Origin: a virus
Direction: 5' to 3' (one strand)
IMG/VR virus record: IMGVR_UViG_3300028299_000023
Coordinates: 1-28,103 of that record
Length of the DNA stretch: 28,103 nucleotides
A program made the translations under genes and the position numbers. Shown in pieces: positions 1 through 9,298 of the stretch (position 1 is the first letter of the stretch; the number at the start of each line of letters is the position of its first letter). A model generated the notes under the pieces. The model worked only from the letters and a program-made list of their open reading frames with translations. It had not been told where the DNA came from and did no database searches.

Positions 1-77
1 TGACCATCTACTAACGCCACGTAATAATCAAGATCAGTATTCCAGGCACCTATATCAACGTGACTGGCGTTATAGGC
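1..77. repeat. 77-bp exact direct repeat, copy 2 (in coding order)
   Basis: Bases 1-77 are identical to 1264-1340 by eye. Both copies lie in the same reading frame of the fibre gene and encode AYNASHVDIGAWNTDLDYYV followed by a few more residues. The spacing is 1263 bp, exactly 421 codons. The repeat may extend beyond the left edge of the window. Confidence 0.9.
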
Positions 78-2144
78 GTTCCCTGTGCAAGAAGCAGACG
101 ATCCTGTCGTATTCTGATTCAATGTCGGGAAGTTCGTAAGATTGGCCGCACTTCCATCAGTAGCCAATAACGTCTTCGTGCCTGATGGGAATGTTACGTT
201 TGTCGTCGCTGTCGATGTCAACGTAAGCGCATACGCACCTACCGTTATCAACGAACTTCCCGTCACCAAAGTCAAGGTAGCAGAAGTTGTCGGTGCAGTA
301 ATCGTTACTTTATTCACTGATGTTGCAGTCGCCACGCCGATATCCGGAGTCGTGAAGGTCAATCCAGCAAGCGTCAATGCGGCAGAAGCACGATTGATTG
401 CAACAGAAGTCGTTCCGATGTAAAACGTCTGAGCTACAGGAGCATAAACTCCACTATGATTATGCGAAGTCAAAGAGATTGTTCCAGTCGCAGCAGGAAC
501 CGTGATTGTCTGACTACCAGTTACACCAGCACCAGATTCAGGTGTCAACGTGAGAACAAATCCATTCGCACCATCGTCTGCCGTGTTAAGCCCTATCTTT
601 CCCGGATATGCCAGAGAACCTACGGTTATATCAATAGCCGCACTTCCTGATGCTACTGTCAATCCAGCAAAGGTTGGGGAATTACCTGTTCCAAGATTCT
701 GATTGATCGTATAGGCAGTAATGTTGCTTGCTGTTCCCGTTGTATTCTGATTCAACGTCGGGAAACTTGTAAGGCTTGCTGCGCTTCCATCGGTAGCCAA
801 TAAAGTTTTTGTTCCTGATGGAAATGTTACATTCGTTGTTGCTGTCGACGTCAAAGTAAGCGAATAAGCGCCTACAGTAATCAAAGAACTCCCCGTAACG
901 AGCGTCAACGTGGCCGATGTTGTTGGTGACGTAATCGTTACTTTATTCACTGATGTTGCAGTTGCTACGCCTATATTCGGAGTCGTGAGGGTCAATCCGG
1001 CAAGCGTCAATGCGCCGGAAGATCGGTTAATCGCAACACCAGTCGTGCCGATATACATCGTCTGACCTACAAGAGCAAAAGCAGAGGAATGATTACCATC
1101 CAAAAGATCAGCGTTCAAATTGGAAACTACCGTCGTCGATGCAACGGTCAACGGTGCCGTTCCTGTCGCTATAAGAGACGTAAAACGATTCGCACAAAAA
1201 ACACCTGTAAACGGATTGGCAGTAATGTTAATAGTGCCACCTATATGACAATTACTCGCCCCCTGACCATCTACTAACGCCACGTAATAATCAAGATCAG
1301 TATTCCAGGCACCTATATCAACGTGACTGGCGTTATAGGCTGTGCCAGTAGGAGTAAGCAACTCTTGCTCTGCACCTACAACTCCACCTTTCCATTGTTT
1401 GGCAGTAGTATCCCAAATCAATGAACCGGACTTAACATAGGTAAACGCTTGTGTCGTGACATTCGGAGAAAAGGCAACGGTCACAGTCAAATGCGTGGCG
1501 TCTGAAATCACATCGACAATTCGAGTCTGACCATTTGCCGTGATCGACATACCTGGCGTTAACTCTGTGATAAACGCCGTACCCGCACCAGTCACAGCCA
1601 TGCCCGACGACGAGACCGTTCCTGTGCCTGCCGTATTAGCATTGTTGCCACCAATAACTGTGAGACCTGCACCTGCTGAACTTGCTCCGGACCCACCAAC
1701 ATTGACCGTAATGTTCTTATCAACAACTGCCATCTCCGTCGAGGCAATCGTTATCGTGGTTCCCTGCACCGTCAAGTTGCCGGTGATAACCAAACTTCCA
1801 GCAATCGTATCGCTCCACGCCGGAACGCCACCAGACACGGAGAGAATCTTGCCGGTAGCACCGATCGCTAACTTTGCCAGCGTATTGGTTCCACTAGCAT
1901 ACAGAATATCGCCAGTCGTATATGCACTCTGATTCGTTCCACCATAGATCTCAGCAACTTTCGAACCTTGCCAAGAGCCGTTCGAAATAGCACCGGCAGT
2001 CAGATTCAAATTGGCTACATACGTTGTGGCACCAACCAACTTTATACCACTGCTATCTTTCGTAATGTATGCAGAGGCAACGTTGTTGGATTCGAAGAAC
2101 GCTATCTGTTCGCCATCGTAAACCGCTAATCTAGTCCGTGCCAT
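1..2144 (-). CDS. Repeat-rich tail fibre protein (partial, runs off left edge)
   Basis: An open minus-strand frame starts at the ATG at 2144-2142 behind AAGGAGATACAATA and has no stop before position 1, so at least 714 codons are present and the C-terminus is missing. The translation is Thr/Ser/Ala/Gly-rich and beta-strand-like, as in phage fibres. Recognisable fibre motifs include a segment after residue 120 of the GNLTVQGTT and DKNITVNVGG kind, an NADLLDGNHSSAFA collar-type motif near residues 341-355, and SHNHSGVYAP near 558-567. Two 112-residue modules (about 359-470 and 570-681) and two identical 25-residue stretches (269-293 and 690-714) are repeated. The start overlaps the stop of the preceding 56-codon gene (TAATG), so translation is probably coupled. 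Role inferred: distal fibre that contacts the host surface. The family is clear; the exact attachment partner is not. Confidence 0.85.
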   Translation of the reverse strand, partial: MARTRLAVYDGEQIAFFESNNVASAYITKDSSGIKLVGATTYVANLNLTAGAISNGSWQGSKVAEIYGGTNQSAYTTGDILYASGTNTLAKLAIGATGKILSVSGGVPAWSDTIAGSLVITGNLTVQGTTITIASTEMAVVDKNITVNVGGSGASSAGAGLTVIGGNNANTAGTGTVSSSGMAVTGAGTAFITELTPGMSITANGQTRIVDVISDATHLTVTVAFSPNVTTQAFTYVKSGSLIWDTTAKQWKGGVVGAEQELLTPTGTAYNASHVDIGAWNTDLDYYVALVDGQGASNCHIGGTINITANPFTGVFCANRFTSLIATGTAPLTVASTTVVSNLNADLLDGNHSSAFALVGQTMYIGTTGVAINRSSGALTLAGLTLTTPNIGVATATSVNKVTITSPTTSATLTLVTGSSLITVGAYSLTLTSTATTNVTFPSGTKTLLATDGSAASLTSFPTLNQNTTGTASNITAYTINQNLGTGNSPTFAGLTVASGSAAIDITVGSLAYPGKIGLNTADDGANGFVLTLTPESGAGVTGSQTITVPAATGTISLTSHNHSGVYAPVAQTFYIGTTSVAINRASAALTLAGLTFTTPDIGVATATSVNKVTITAPTTSATLTLVTGSSLITVGAYALTLTSTATTNVTFPSGTKTLLATDGSAANLTNFPTLNQNTTGSSASCTGNAYNASHVDIGAWNTDLDYYVALVDG
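102..437. repeat. 336-bp fibre module, second copy
   Basis: This in-frame 112-codon module is repeated at 735-1070 with an offset of exactly 633 bp and no indel. The two translated copies differ at 11 of 112 residues by hand count, and many further DNA differences are synonymous. The core residues TSVNKVTIT, TSATLTLVTGSSLITVGAY and NVTFPSGTKTLLATDGSA are shared. Confidence 0.9.
735..1070. repeat. 336-bp fibre module, first copy
   Basis: This is the partner of 102-437, covering roughly residues 359-470 of the fibre protein. It is more diverged at DNA level than the 77-bp repeat that flanks the pair. Confidence 0.9.
1264..1340. repeat. 77-bp exact direct repeat, copy 1 (in coding order)
   Basis: This is the partner of bases 1-77 with no mismatch seen, in frame at residues 269-293 of the fibre. 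The identity is higher than between the longer 336-bp modules in the same gene, which suggests recent duplication or gene conversion. Confidence 0.9.
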
Positions 2145-2314
2145 TATTGTATCTCCTTAATGATTGCATTGTGACCCTTGGGTAACTCGTGATCGACTGC
2201 GAACTGAGCCTCTTCACGAGTTTCGTACTTGGTTGTAATCTTAGAACTCCACTTGCCCATTGAGGCGTCCCAATACACTAAAAATTTCGCGAAATGCGTC
2301 TGTATTATCCACAT
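2144..2314 (-). CDS. Small hypothetical protein between fibre genes (56 aa)
   Basis: An ATG at 2314-2312 opens a 56-codon frame beginning MWIIQTHFAKFLVYWDASMG and ending in TAA at 2146-2144, whose last base is the A of the fibre ATG. The start lies inside the last codons of the upstream 805-aa gene (10-base overlap), with no clear Shine-Dalgarno, so expression would depend on translational coupling. The protein is charged, with an aromatic-rich N-terminus and a KYETREEAQFAVDHELP segment that looks like a short alpha-beta fold. I do not recognise the family. Its position suggests a fibre chaperone or small fibre-linker, but this is only context. It fills the space between the two fibre genes completely, which is the main reason to believe it. 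Confidence 0.65.
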   Translation of the reverse strand: MWIIQTHFAKFLVYWDASMGKWSSKITTKYETREEAQFAVDHELPKGHNAIIKEIQ

Positions 2315-4722
2315 AAGATTATGAAGGTTATTTTACTGTCTTGTGCAATGTTATAGTTAAACATCACGGTCGTCGCCACATCTCCCGTATTTCCAACTTC
2401 TCTATAATCATTACTCGTTCCAGCTTGCTGTAAGACACCATTGATAAACACTAACAACTTGTTCGAACCAACCTTGTATGACTTTGACCCGGGAATCGTT
2501 ATCGGAACAAGCGACTCGATATTGTAAGGGCACGTATAAATCTCTGAGTAGACCGTGCTGATATCCACGCCACCTTTTAGAAAACTACTCGCGGTTAAAC
2601 TACCAGCGACAGTGACATCTCCACTGGTTACATCTGCCAGGACCGGACGCCCCAACCACGTAGGCAATAATTGTGTGCCAACCTTTGCGTGCAGGCGAGA
2701 ACCGAACTTCCACTTGTTCGCGTTCGCATCATCACGATCATAGAATAAAAGGTTCGTGGAGCCTGCAGAGTCATCCAGTTCCAATCCACCATACACAAGA
2801 CCCGGAAGGCCAGAGTTCAAAACAAGAATAGGCGCTCCAGATGCGGATGGAGTATATGAGAACGTCTGACCATATACTTTGAGATCTCCCATCACGGTCA
2901 TAGCGTTGGTTGTCAATTCATCCACTTTAATTTCGGCCAAACCACTGCCAAATCTTACATAGGACGCTGGTGTGTTTCCAATAAACAACCCCTTGAGATT
3001 CAATTCAGAGAACGGAGAGTAAATTCCCAACGACACTGAATCGATGTAAGAAGTTGCTCGATTGCCTGTTGACCTGTCCCATTGATCACACTGAAACCTG
3101 ATAACAATATTTTTGGGGCCAGTTCCAGCAATAACAAACGTCTTCGAATACACTCGGAAAATTCCGCTGCCATCATACGCCAACACCACATCGACCACAT
3201 CGGATGTGCCATCGTTCAGTGTGAAGTAAAGCGGCGAATCTGTCATTGGCAGAGAAGCAAAGCTTATCTTACACACCGAGCCACCTTCAATTACCATTGT
3301 CTGAGACACACCCGGAGCACCAGGGTCAAAGTCTACACCAGACTCTAAACATAGAGCGTTTGCACCTTCGTATGTATGCGTGTTCTGGATAGTAGCAGAA
3401 GCATTGGATTCACACTCATCTGTCCATCCATTCATATTCACATCGAACGAACCATTGACAACGTTTTCGATGTCGGCAGCCCAAGCAGTTACATCTTTTC
3501 GCCACACATTTCTCGACGTAATGAAAGTCACAGGTGTTTCACCGCTTAAAATCTCAATGCCTTCGCCTGTCATTGACAAAGCAGGATTTTCCGGAGTGCC
3601 ACCTATCCCACCAACCGAACCCCACAAGCCAGCGCGGAGACCATCAGCACTAAGAACACCGACACGAGCTACTTCCTGATATGAACTATCCTCATACTGA
3701 TATACAGAGAATCGGGAGTCTTTCGACGACAACTGAACCGCACTCTTGCCGGTTTCAATTTTCTGAAACTCATCCTCTGTTAACGACCAACCACCGGCAT
3801 AAACCTCGCCTTCATTCGTTACTCTGAATCCCCACTTGGGAGCCAAATTCGTTCCAAGATTACCAAGATTCAATATTCCTCTGCCGAGATCGGGGATATT
3901 CTTCCATTCACCGACTACTAGACCGTCCTCGTTCCTCTGAGAAATACCTGCTTCGTCAATGATAACGCCACCAACACCACCCGCAGAGATTACAATTCCT
4001 TCTTCAACCCTAATACGACCAGCCTCTATTTCGTGAGCACCGACATAGGTAACAACCTTGATATCAAGTAAGGGATTGCCAATTTCGGCTCCCGTGAATC
4101 TTACCTTATACACACTACGAAATGTCTCACCGGTGAGACAAACGACAAACTGGCCGGCAGGTATCGTAAACTCATCCGAAAGAGCCTTGGCCACACCATC
4201 AATCCAAATGGTAAGTATTTCCAAGGGGACATAATGATCTTCGCGCGTCCGTGCGTCGGTTTGGATCTCAATACTGTCAATACTCACCGTCAGATCATCA
4301 CCAGAATTATTGGTGAAGACAAGCTTCGAACTATTAACGGCATAAGGGCTGATTACCTCGCGCACCGTAGAGGATACAAGCCCAACGACAAGATCTAACT
4401 GTCCAAATATGTCGATAGGTTGAAGGACAAGACCGCTATTCGGCGTGACGGCGACGTCCAACGTTTCCCAGTCACCGGCAGGCAGAAAATTCTGTAACAA
4501 CTTCGCGTGGATAAACCGAATATCACACCGACCACCACCAAAACCAGACTTCGAAATAGATACCAGCCACTGACCGAATACATCTGTATTGGTTCGCGCA
4601 AGCACTCTATTCGAGAAATGCTCGATTACCTGAACGTATGCACCAACGGCAGCTCTACCTTGACGGTCAAACTTCGTTCCGAGTATTTCGATGTCTGTAT
4701 CGGTGATGCGATAATTTGTCAC
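2305..4722 (-). CDS. Tail fibre / receptor-binding protein with jelly-roll domain (805 aa)
   Basis: The frame starts at a GTG overlapping the TGA of the upstream gene (GTGA), so it is translationally coupled. Residues 1-100 look like a carboxypeptidase-regulatory or Ig-like beta domain (VGAYVQVIEHFSNRVLARTN, then GQWLVSI). Residues 240-340 form a Gly-rich segment, and 421-566 look like a carbohydrate-binding jelly roll, starting VVNGSFDVNMNGWTDE and ending with SYIDSVSLG. The C-terminus (about 750-805) has the FINGVLQQAGTSNDYRE pattern that recurs at the ends of phage fibres and appendages. Together with its place after gpI and the large baseplate-attached protein, this argues for a receptor-binding or glycan-binding appendage. 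No enzymatic motif was seen. The family assignment is by motif shape only. Confidence 0.8.
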   Translation of the reverse strand: MTNYRITDTDIEILGTKFDRQGRAAVGAYVQVIEHFSNRVLARTNTDVFGQWLVSISKSGFGGGRCDIRFIHAKLLQNFLPAGDWETLDVAVTPNSGLVLQPIDIFGQLDLVVGLVSSTVREVISPYAVNSSKLVFTNNSGDDLTVSIDSIEIQTDARTREDHYVPLEILTIWIDGVAKALSDEFTIPAGQFVVCLTGETFRSVYKVRFTGAEIGNPLLDIKVVTYVGAHEIEAGRIRVEEGIVISAGGVGGVIIDEAGISQRNEDGLVVGEWKNIPDLGRGILNLGNLGTNLAPKWGFRVTNEGEVYAGGWSLTEDEFQKIETGKSAVQLSSKDSRFSVYQYEDSSYQEVARVGVLSADGLRAGLWGSVGGIGGTPENPALSMTGEGIEILSGETPVTFITSRNVWRKDVTAWAADIENVVNGSFDVNMNGWTDECESNASATIQNTHTYEGANALCLESGVDFDPGAPGVSQTMVIEGGSVCKISFASLPMTDSPLYFTLNDGTSDVVDVVLAYDGSGIFRVYSKTFVIAGTGPKNIVIRFQCDQWDRSTGNRATSYIDSVSLGIYSPFSELNLKGLFIGNTPASYVRFGSGLAEIKVDELTTNAMTVMGDLKVYGQTFSYTPSASGAPILVLNSGLPGLVYGGLELDDSAGSTNLLFYDRDDANANKWKFGSRLHAKVGTQLLPTWLGRPVLADVTSGDVTVAGSLTASSFLKGGVDISTVYSEIYTCPYNIESLVPITIPGSKSYKVGSNKLLVFINGVLQQAGTSNDYREVGNTGDVATTVMFNYNIAQDSKITFIILCG

Positions 4723-7304
4723 AATGATTGCTCCGCAATAACAGCCACAGTATTTGATATCGTCCGTGCATAAACAGTGATGGTTCCCATAAATGCAGCG
4801 TTGTTATTCGGCGCAACACCAGGGTCAAAGCAATCAAGTGCAAAATCGAGCGCACCATCGACAGATGATACCACAACATTTGATAATTGACTATATTTGC
4901 CTTCCTCGGAAATCAAGAGTGTATTCGCCTTCGTGCGACCAGTAGGCGTATCTTGATACCATCGCAACAACATCTGGCCAGCGTCAAGTTGTTGGCACTC
5001 AAATACAACGCCAACGATTCTGACGGGCGTCGGGTATGAGTGAAGTTCGTGGAGAAGTCGTCCTCTCAGTGACGTGTTAATAGTCCAGGCACCCTCCGCA
5101 GGTGACTTGTCGATGGAACCCACTGGACAGCGAAGTCTCAACTGCGTGATACCTTGAGTCTCACTTGTCGGCCAGTTCTCGATGTAAATAATGTCATATT
5201 CGAAACCAGTTGCGTCTACGTATACACTGCCAATATTCGATGTAGGAATACCAGACAAACGATAACTCCCCCCCGCTGGTGTGTACTTGTAACCTATCCC
5301 CCCGCCTGAATCATCCATTCTAACAAGGTATGTCCTCGTACCGAAATTGGAGCCTTGAGTAGCATGGCTGCCACTAAACGTCCAGCACGATATAAATTTA
5401 CTAAACAGCACAGCGTCGGTAGGAAGGAAACCACCAGCTCCGCTTACTATGCTAGCCGTGAGCGTAGTTCCAACAACCTGACTCGCTATCAATGGTCTGA
5501 TCTTGATACTATAATTCCGAGAATCCGTTGTTACAAATTCACGCCTACGGTCACAGAATATAACGTGCGTGTGTTGAGCATTATCAAAATCAGCCTCGAC
5601 ACCCGCAACGTAAACCATTTCAAACGCAGTAGCAGGCGTATAGCCAGCTATCACCGCCGTAAATCCATACGGATTGGCTGCCACACTGAGTGACGCATCA
5701 GTTGCATCCAATGTAGCAAGCTTAACAAGGAACGGTGAACCATACGTCTGTGTCTGTGTATATTTCTGATATGAACCACTCGGCAACATTGCAGGCACAC
5801 CAAGAATTCCACTAGCAATCGCGCGAACCTTTATTTGATACTTACACCCTATCAAAAGCGGTAAACGCACGCGAGATACTGGGACGTTGTTAATAACATC
5901 CGATACATCTATCTCTATACGGTCCGCAGGATTCTGTGTCACACCATCAGACATATAGCCTTGAGCAACGACCGAAAACGACGTGGCACCGCCACAGTGC
6001 ATAACAAACGGGTGTTCCGACGTCGCAACAACATCTGCAAGGTTAACGGGGATACCATTCTGTGTGACGGTCAGAATAGTTTGATCATCAACTGTTGCAA
6101 GATTCGAAACGACTCTGTAAGTCGCACCACCGGGCACAGCCAAACGCCGATCAACCAGTTGGTCGTGAGAGAAATAACCCGTTGCTGAATACGCTTCATT
6201 GGAGATCGCGAACTCACTATCTTCGCTTCCATAACCTTCGATATCGTTAAAGTCCCATGCGAGATTCACCAATGCGCGATGGTCAAGTAACGCTGTCCGT
6301 GCCTCATTGGCAAGAGTAACACCACCATCCGCGACCGAAATAAGACCGTCAGGAGCTATAGCACAAACATCTTCAATACGCAAATTCAAGGGCGCAGCAG
6401 GAGGATTGATCACCGCGGGAGTTTCTTCGGTCAATACTTTGTAACCATTACCACCATTCTTCGTCCCTACACCTACACGGAATTCGGCGCCAATCGTTCC
6501 GTCTTTATTGATATCACTTGCAAGAACCGCCGTAGTGTTGCCAATGCCGAACGTAGCATTAGTCGTCCTCGTCTTATCGATATCCTTTGCGAGAACAGCA
6601 ACAGAGTCACCAACACCAAATGTTGGATTCGTCGTTCGGGTTTTGTCTATATCGCTTGCAAGAACTGCCGCAGTGTTCCCGATGGCAAAGGTACTTGCAG
6701 TCGTTCCGTTCTTGGAAATCTTGCTGTTGATCAGATCAGCAAACGAAATGTTACCGATCGGTATATCATGCAACGGCAGTTCGTTCGTCACCACACCATA
6801 AGCGGAGACATTGGCAAGCTTCACGTGAAAAGTTGTTTCTGTGTCTGCAGGGACACTCGCTTGATACAGAAAGTCAACGGCATACCGATATTGGTTCGGT
6901 CCAGGCATTGACTGCAACGTTACCGGAGGATTCACATTCACAATCTCAGGATTCGATACAGACGTCAACTTTATAACGGTCACACGCGCAACGAGAACGC
7001 GATCAGATTGATCATTCTGAAATGCGTGAGCCTCTCCAATACGCAGAACATAATTACCGTATAGAACCATTCCGGCTTCTAGCGTGATCTCGTCAGACTG
7101 AGACGAAAAGGTAACACCGCATCCACTGACACGCACGGCACCGAACAGATTCTTGAAAAACAACTCAGACCTCTTGAGCAACGCCTCGGTGTTCAAGTTG
7201 AGACTAAAATCGGGAATCTGCCAAGGAAGCGGAAGAAACTCTACCTTCAATACTGATTCATCAAACACATCTGCCGTAGGTCTTAATGGAATTGGCTGTG
7301 ACAT
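4719..7304 (-). CDS. Large baseplate-attached fibre protein (861 aa)
   Basis: This starts at ATG 7304 behind AGAGGAG, just after the gpI-like gene. The N-terminal 200 residues (SELFFKNLFGAVRVSGCGV, then an EAGMVLYGNYVLRIGEA stretch) resemble the virion-anchoring part of phage fibres. Residues 201-279 hold three full 23-residue repeats and a partial fourth, each with a TFxxGNTxAVLASDIDK-type core. Beyond about residue 300 the protein is a series of beta-rich segments with no recognised enzyme motif. The size, position between gpI and the next fibre gene, and repeats support a proximal or side tail fibre. I infer it joins the baseplate to the receptor-binding proteins encoded next. A baseplate wedge component is the main alternative. 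Confidence 0.75.
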   Translation of the reverse strand: MSQPIPLRPTADVFDESVLKVEFLPLPWQIPDFSLNLNTEALLKRSELFFKNLFGAVRVSGCGVTFSSQSDEITLEAGMVLYGNYVLRIGEAHAFQNDQSDRVLVARVTVIKLTSVSNPEIVNVNPPVTLQSMPGPNQYRYAVDFLYQASVPADTETTFHVKLANVSAYGVVTNELPLHDIPIGNISFADLINSKISKNGTTASTFAIGNTAAVLASDIDKTRTTNPTFGVGDSVAVLAKDIDKTRTTNATFGIGNTTAVLASDINKDGTIGAEFRVGVGTKNGGNGYKVLTEETPAVINPPAAPLNLRIEDVCAIAPDGLISVADGGVTLANEARTALLDHRALVNLAWDFNDIEGYGSEDSEFAISNEAYSATGYFSHDQLVDRRLAVPGGATYRVVSNLATVDDQTILTVTQNGIPVNLADVVATSEHPFVMHCGGATSFSVVAQGYMSDGVTQNPADRIEIDVSDVINNVPVSRVRLPLLIGCKYQIKVRAIASGILGVPAMLPSGSYQKYTQTQTYGSPFLVKLATLDATDASLSVAANPYGFTAVIAGYTPATAFEMVYVAGVEADFDNAQHTHVIFCDRRREFVTTDSRNYSIKIRPLIASQVVGTTLTASIVSGAGGFLPTDAVLFSKFISCWTFSGSHATQGSNFGTRTYLVRMDDSGGGIGYKYTPAGGSYRLSGIPTSNIGSVYVDATGFEYDIIYIENWPTSETQGITQLRLRCPVGSIDKSPAEGAWTINTSLRGRLLHELHSYPTPVRIVGVVFECQQLDAGQMLLRWYQDTPTGRTKANTLLISEEGKYSQLSNVVVSSVDGALDFALDCFDPGVAPNNNAAFMGTITVYARTISNTVAVIAEQSL
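6468..6704. repeat. Tandem 69-bp coding repeats (3 and a part)
   Basis: Residues 201-223, 224-246 and 247-269 of the 861-aa protein are 23-residue repeats ending in LASDIDKTR, LAKDIDKTR and LASDINKDG, followed by a partial unit to residue 279. The copies have diverged at DNA level. Short repeats like this usually form the fibrous shaft of trimeric phage fibres. Confidence 0.85.
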
Positions 7305-7319
7305 AACGTACTCCTCTGA

Positions 7320-7856
7320 TTAAACAAAATACAATGTGACCACTGACTGGGCACTATCTCCGAACGGAAGTTCATACTTAATCGTCTTTTCAAACCATTC
7401 TCGCATCTGTGCGGAAACATCCTCAAACGTAATCGTGATACCCATCGGTTGGTCCTTATACAAATGAAAACAAGCATCCGCATCCAACATTTCCACATTG
7501 GGCAATCCTATCACCGACGAACCAAGAGCCAGAATCTTTCTTTCTGCACCATAATTCACATCGATGCTCACACCTGCGTCTAAAAAATATCCGATATACT
7601 GCAGCAGTCCTGCAACCGTGAAACGCTTTGCGTGAATCTCTTCGCTATTCAGAAGGACATTGCGCTTAATCGTAGAGGTTGCTTCTGGAAAATCAGGATA
7701 CACAAGTCCATTTTCAAGAAAGTGCAATTTCAGAACATCCTCTGGACATCGCCGAACATCATCAAGCCATCGTAACTTTTGAATAGCATCGGTACTTCTT
7801 TGGAGAGCATCGGCAAATAAATCAAGATACTTACGCGTATTTGCATCTATATTCAT
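7320..7856 (-). CDS. Phage tail protein I-like baseplate protein (178 aa)
   Basis: The gene lies directly after the gpJ-like gene with an ATGA overlap and before the fibre genes, exactly where P2-type phages place gpI. The length is close to that of P2 gpI. The protein begins MNIDANTRKYLDLFADALQR, with an early segment on Leu/Trp/Asp-rich helices (LRWLDDVRRCPEDVLKLHFL) typical of the family, which locates the tail tip to the wedge. The second half (TVAGLLQYIGYFLDAGVSID) is consistent. In the particle it should bind gpJ at the baseplate rim and bridge to the fibre. The assignment rests on context plus overall resemblance; no catalytic function is expected. Confidence 0.75.
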   Translation of the reverse strand: MNIDANTRKYLDLFADALQRSTDAIQKLRWLDDVRRCPEDVLKLHFLENGLVYPDFPEATSTIKRNVLLNSEEIHAKRFTVAGLLQYIGYFLDAGVSIDVNYGAERKILALGSSVIGLPNVEMLDADACFHLYKDQPMGITITFEDVSAQMREWFEKTIKYELPFGDSAQSVVTLYFV

Positions 7857-9298
7857 AACGAAATTCCTTGAGTCGTAAACTCAATGAGTAACGTGCCACC
7901 AGTAGCCGACACAGAGACGGTGCTCGCCACGTGCGTAAGAATCTGGTTGTCACCAACAGCTATTGCAGATGTAGGCACAACGATCGTGAAGCCGGGTTTC
8001 ATAGCGCCATTCTGCCGGATAACATAAATCAAATCGTCAAGCATCAGTGAACGGCCAAAGTCGTTCAAATACTCACCGTTCGCGTCAACCGCAACAGGAT
8101 TCAATCTTGCAAGAATGTCCGTCTCAACTGAATTCTCGACTTCGGTCGCCACAAGATAATCCTGCGCTACACCTACAACCGTTATCGTTACTGGCAGATA
8201 TGCGGGAGCCGCGACGAAAGGCGTAAACCCCATTACCAGTTTTTCAGATACAGCAGAATCAATAGAATTCAATAAATCGTTAGACGGCACACCACCGCCG
8301 ACTGGAACGACATAAATGTAAACCACTCCGCTTGTCACAGACACCTTCGCACGCGCTACCCCGGCCAAGCCCTCGACAAAACCTCGAACGTCATAAGCCG
8401 TCACAAGACGATCATATGCTCGGCGATGCAGCGGGGCGAGTAATCGAATTCGCTCGATATTTTCACGCTCTGAACCACCTGTAAACGCGGCATGATTTGC
8501 AATAGCAAAAGAATAGGGCGTCGAGTCAATACTGAATGACGTTGTCGAAAGAAGATTACCACGAACACCGCCACCGGACCGGAACGATAATGCCATCGCC
8601 ATCGTCGCGGGAGGCATAGCACCGTATACACCATCGCCGAAAACAATCTTGGTCTTGGTATCTCCGAAAGGTTCAACAACATAAACGGTATCCTCTGCAC
8701 CAGCAACTACTAAACCGTCAACCTCTTCCCATTCTACACTGTCAATCACAACCTTCACCGTGCCGTCAATTACTTTCGCCTTGTTGAGAACGATTTCCTG
8801 AAATTTCTTTCCCGTTCCGGTCTCAGATTGAGAGACAAGCTGTCCCTCTTCGAAGATCTGAGCAACATCCGTAGTGTTGGAAGGGATTGTGAAGCCAACC
8901 TTATTCTGCAAATACACCTTCTCACCGTCTTCACCATCACAAGACAATGTGATTGCATTGGCCGCGACACTGCGCGAAGTGCCCAAGGTCGTGAAGGTCA
9001 TATTGACGTTTCCCGTCGACGCGACCAATCCACTCACCGGATAGCCAAGCACTCTGGCTCGGCCCTCTACGTTCTGTCTCTCAATCGCTGTCAGTAAATT
9101 AAATTCCCGCGCCCATCGGTTGGCAAGCCACATCAATCGATCAAGGCCGTGAAGAAACAAGTCAAGCGTGAATCGTGCAAGATCATTCGGATTGTCAAAC
9201 TCCCAGTTCGGAAAGTATGACGATGCGAGTGCCCGGCACGACGCGACCAACGAATCGTAATTCAGGTCGGTTATATTAAACTGGAATTTGGTTGCCAT
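7853..9298 (-). CDS. Baseplate J-like protein (481 aa)
   Basis: This is a gpJ / T4 gp6-type baseplate wedge protein. The diagnostic segment is at residues 273-320: a GG-S-E-R-E-N-I-E-R-I-R-LLAP stretch, then RAYDRLVTAYDVRGFVEG and GVARAKV, which matches the Baseplate_J family signature. The N-terminus (DLARFTLDLFLHGLDRLMWL) also fits. The start is ATG 9298 with GAAGGACAG upstream; it overlaps the gp25-like gene by 28 bp, which this ribosome-binding site supports. J proteins build the ring of the baseplate that triggers sheath contraction. The gpW, gpJ, gpI order here is the standard P2/Mu-like arrangement. Confidence 0.9.
   Translation of the reverse strand: MATKFQFNITDLNYDSLVASCRALASSYFPNWEFDNPNDLARFTLDLFLHGLDRLMWLANRWAREFNLLTAIERQNVEGRARVLGYPVSGLVASTGNVNMTFTTLGTSRSVAANAITLSCDGEDGEKVYLQNKVGFTIPSNTTDVAQIFEEGQLVSQSETGTGKKFQEIVLNKAKVIDGTVKVVIDSVEWEEVDGLVVAGAEDTVYVVEPFGDTKTKIVFGDGVYGAMPPATMAMALSFRSGGGVRGNLLSTTSFSIDSTPYSFAIANHAAFTGGSERENIERIRLLAPLHRRAYDRLVTAYDVRGFVEGLAGVARAKVSVTSGVVYIYVVPVGGGVPSNDLLNSIDSAVSEKLVMGFTPFVAAPAYLPVTITVVGVAQDYLVATEVENSVETDILARLNPVAVDANGEYLNDFGRSLMLDDLIYVIRQNGAMKPGFTIVVPTSAIAVGDNQILTHVASTVSVSATGGTLLIEFTTQGISL

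Noticed and set aside
1540-1932. Plus-strand ORF of 130 codons
   Set aside because: It is antisense to the fibre gene; Val/Ala/Pro-rich translation follows from the Thr/Gly/Asn-rich fibre codons.
2305-4722. Diversity-generating retroelement target in a fibre C-terminus
   Set aside because: No reverse transcriptase or template repeat with adenine-specific variation is visible in the window.
7853-9298. Frameshift or false start at the 28-bp overlap of gpJ-like and gp25-like genes
   Set aside because: A good ribosome-binding site (GAAGGACAG) lies just before the J start, and both proteins look complete.
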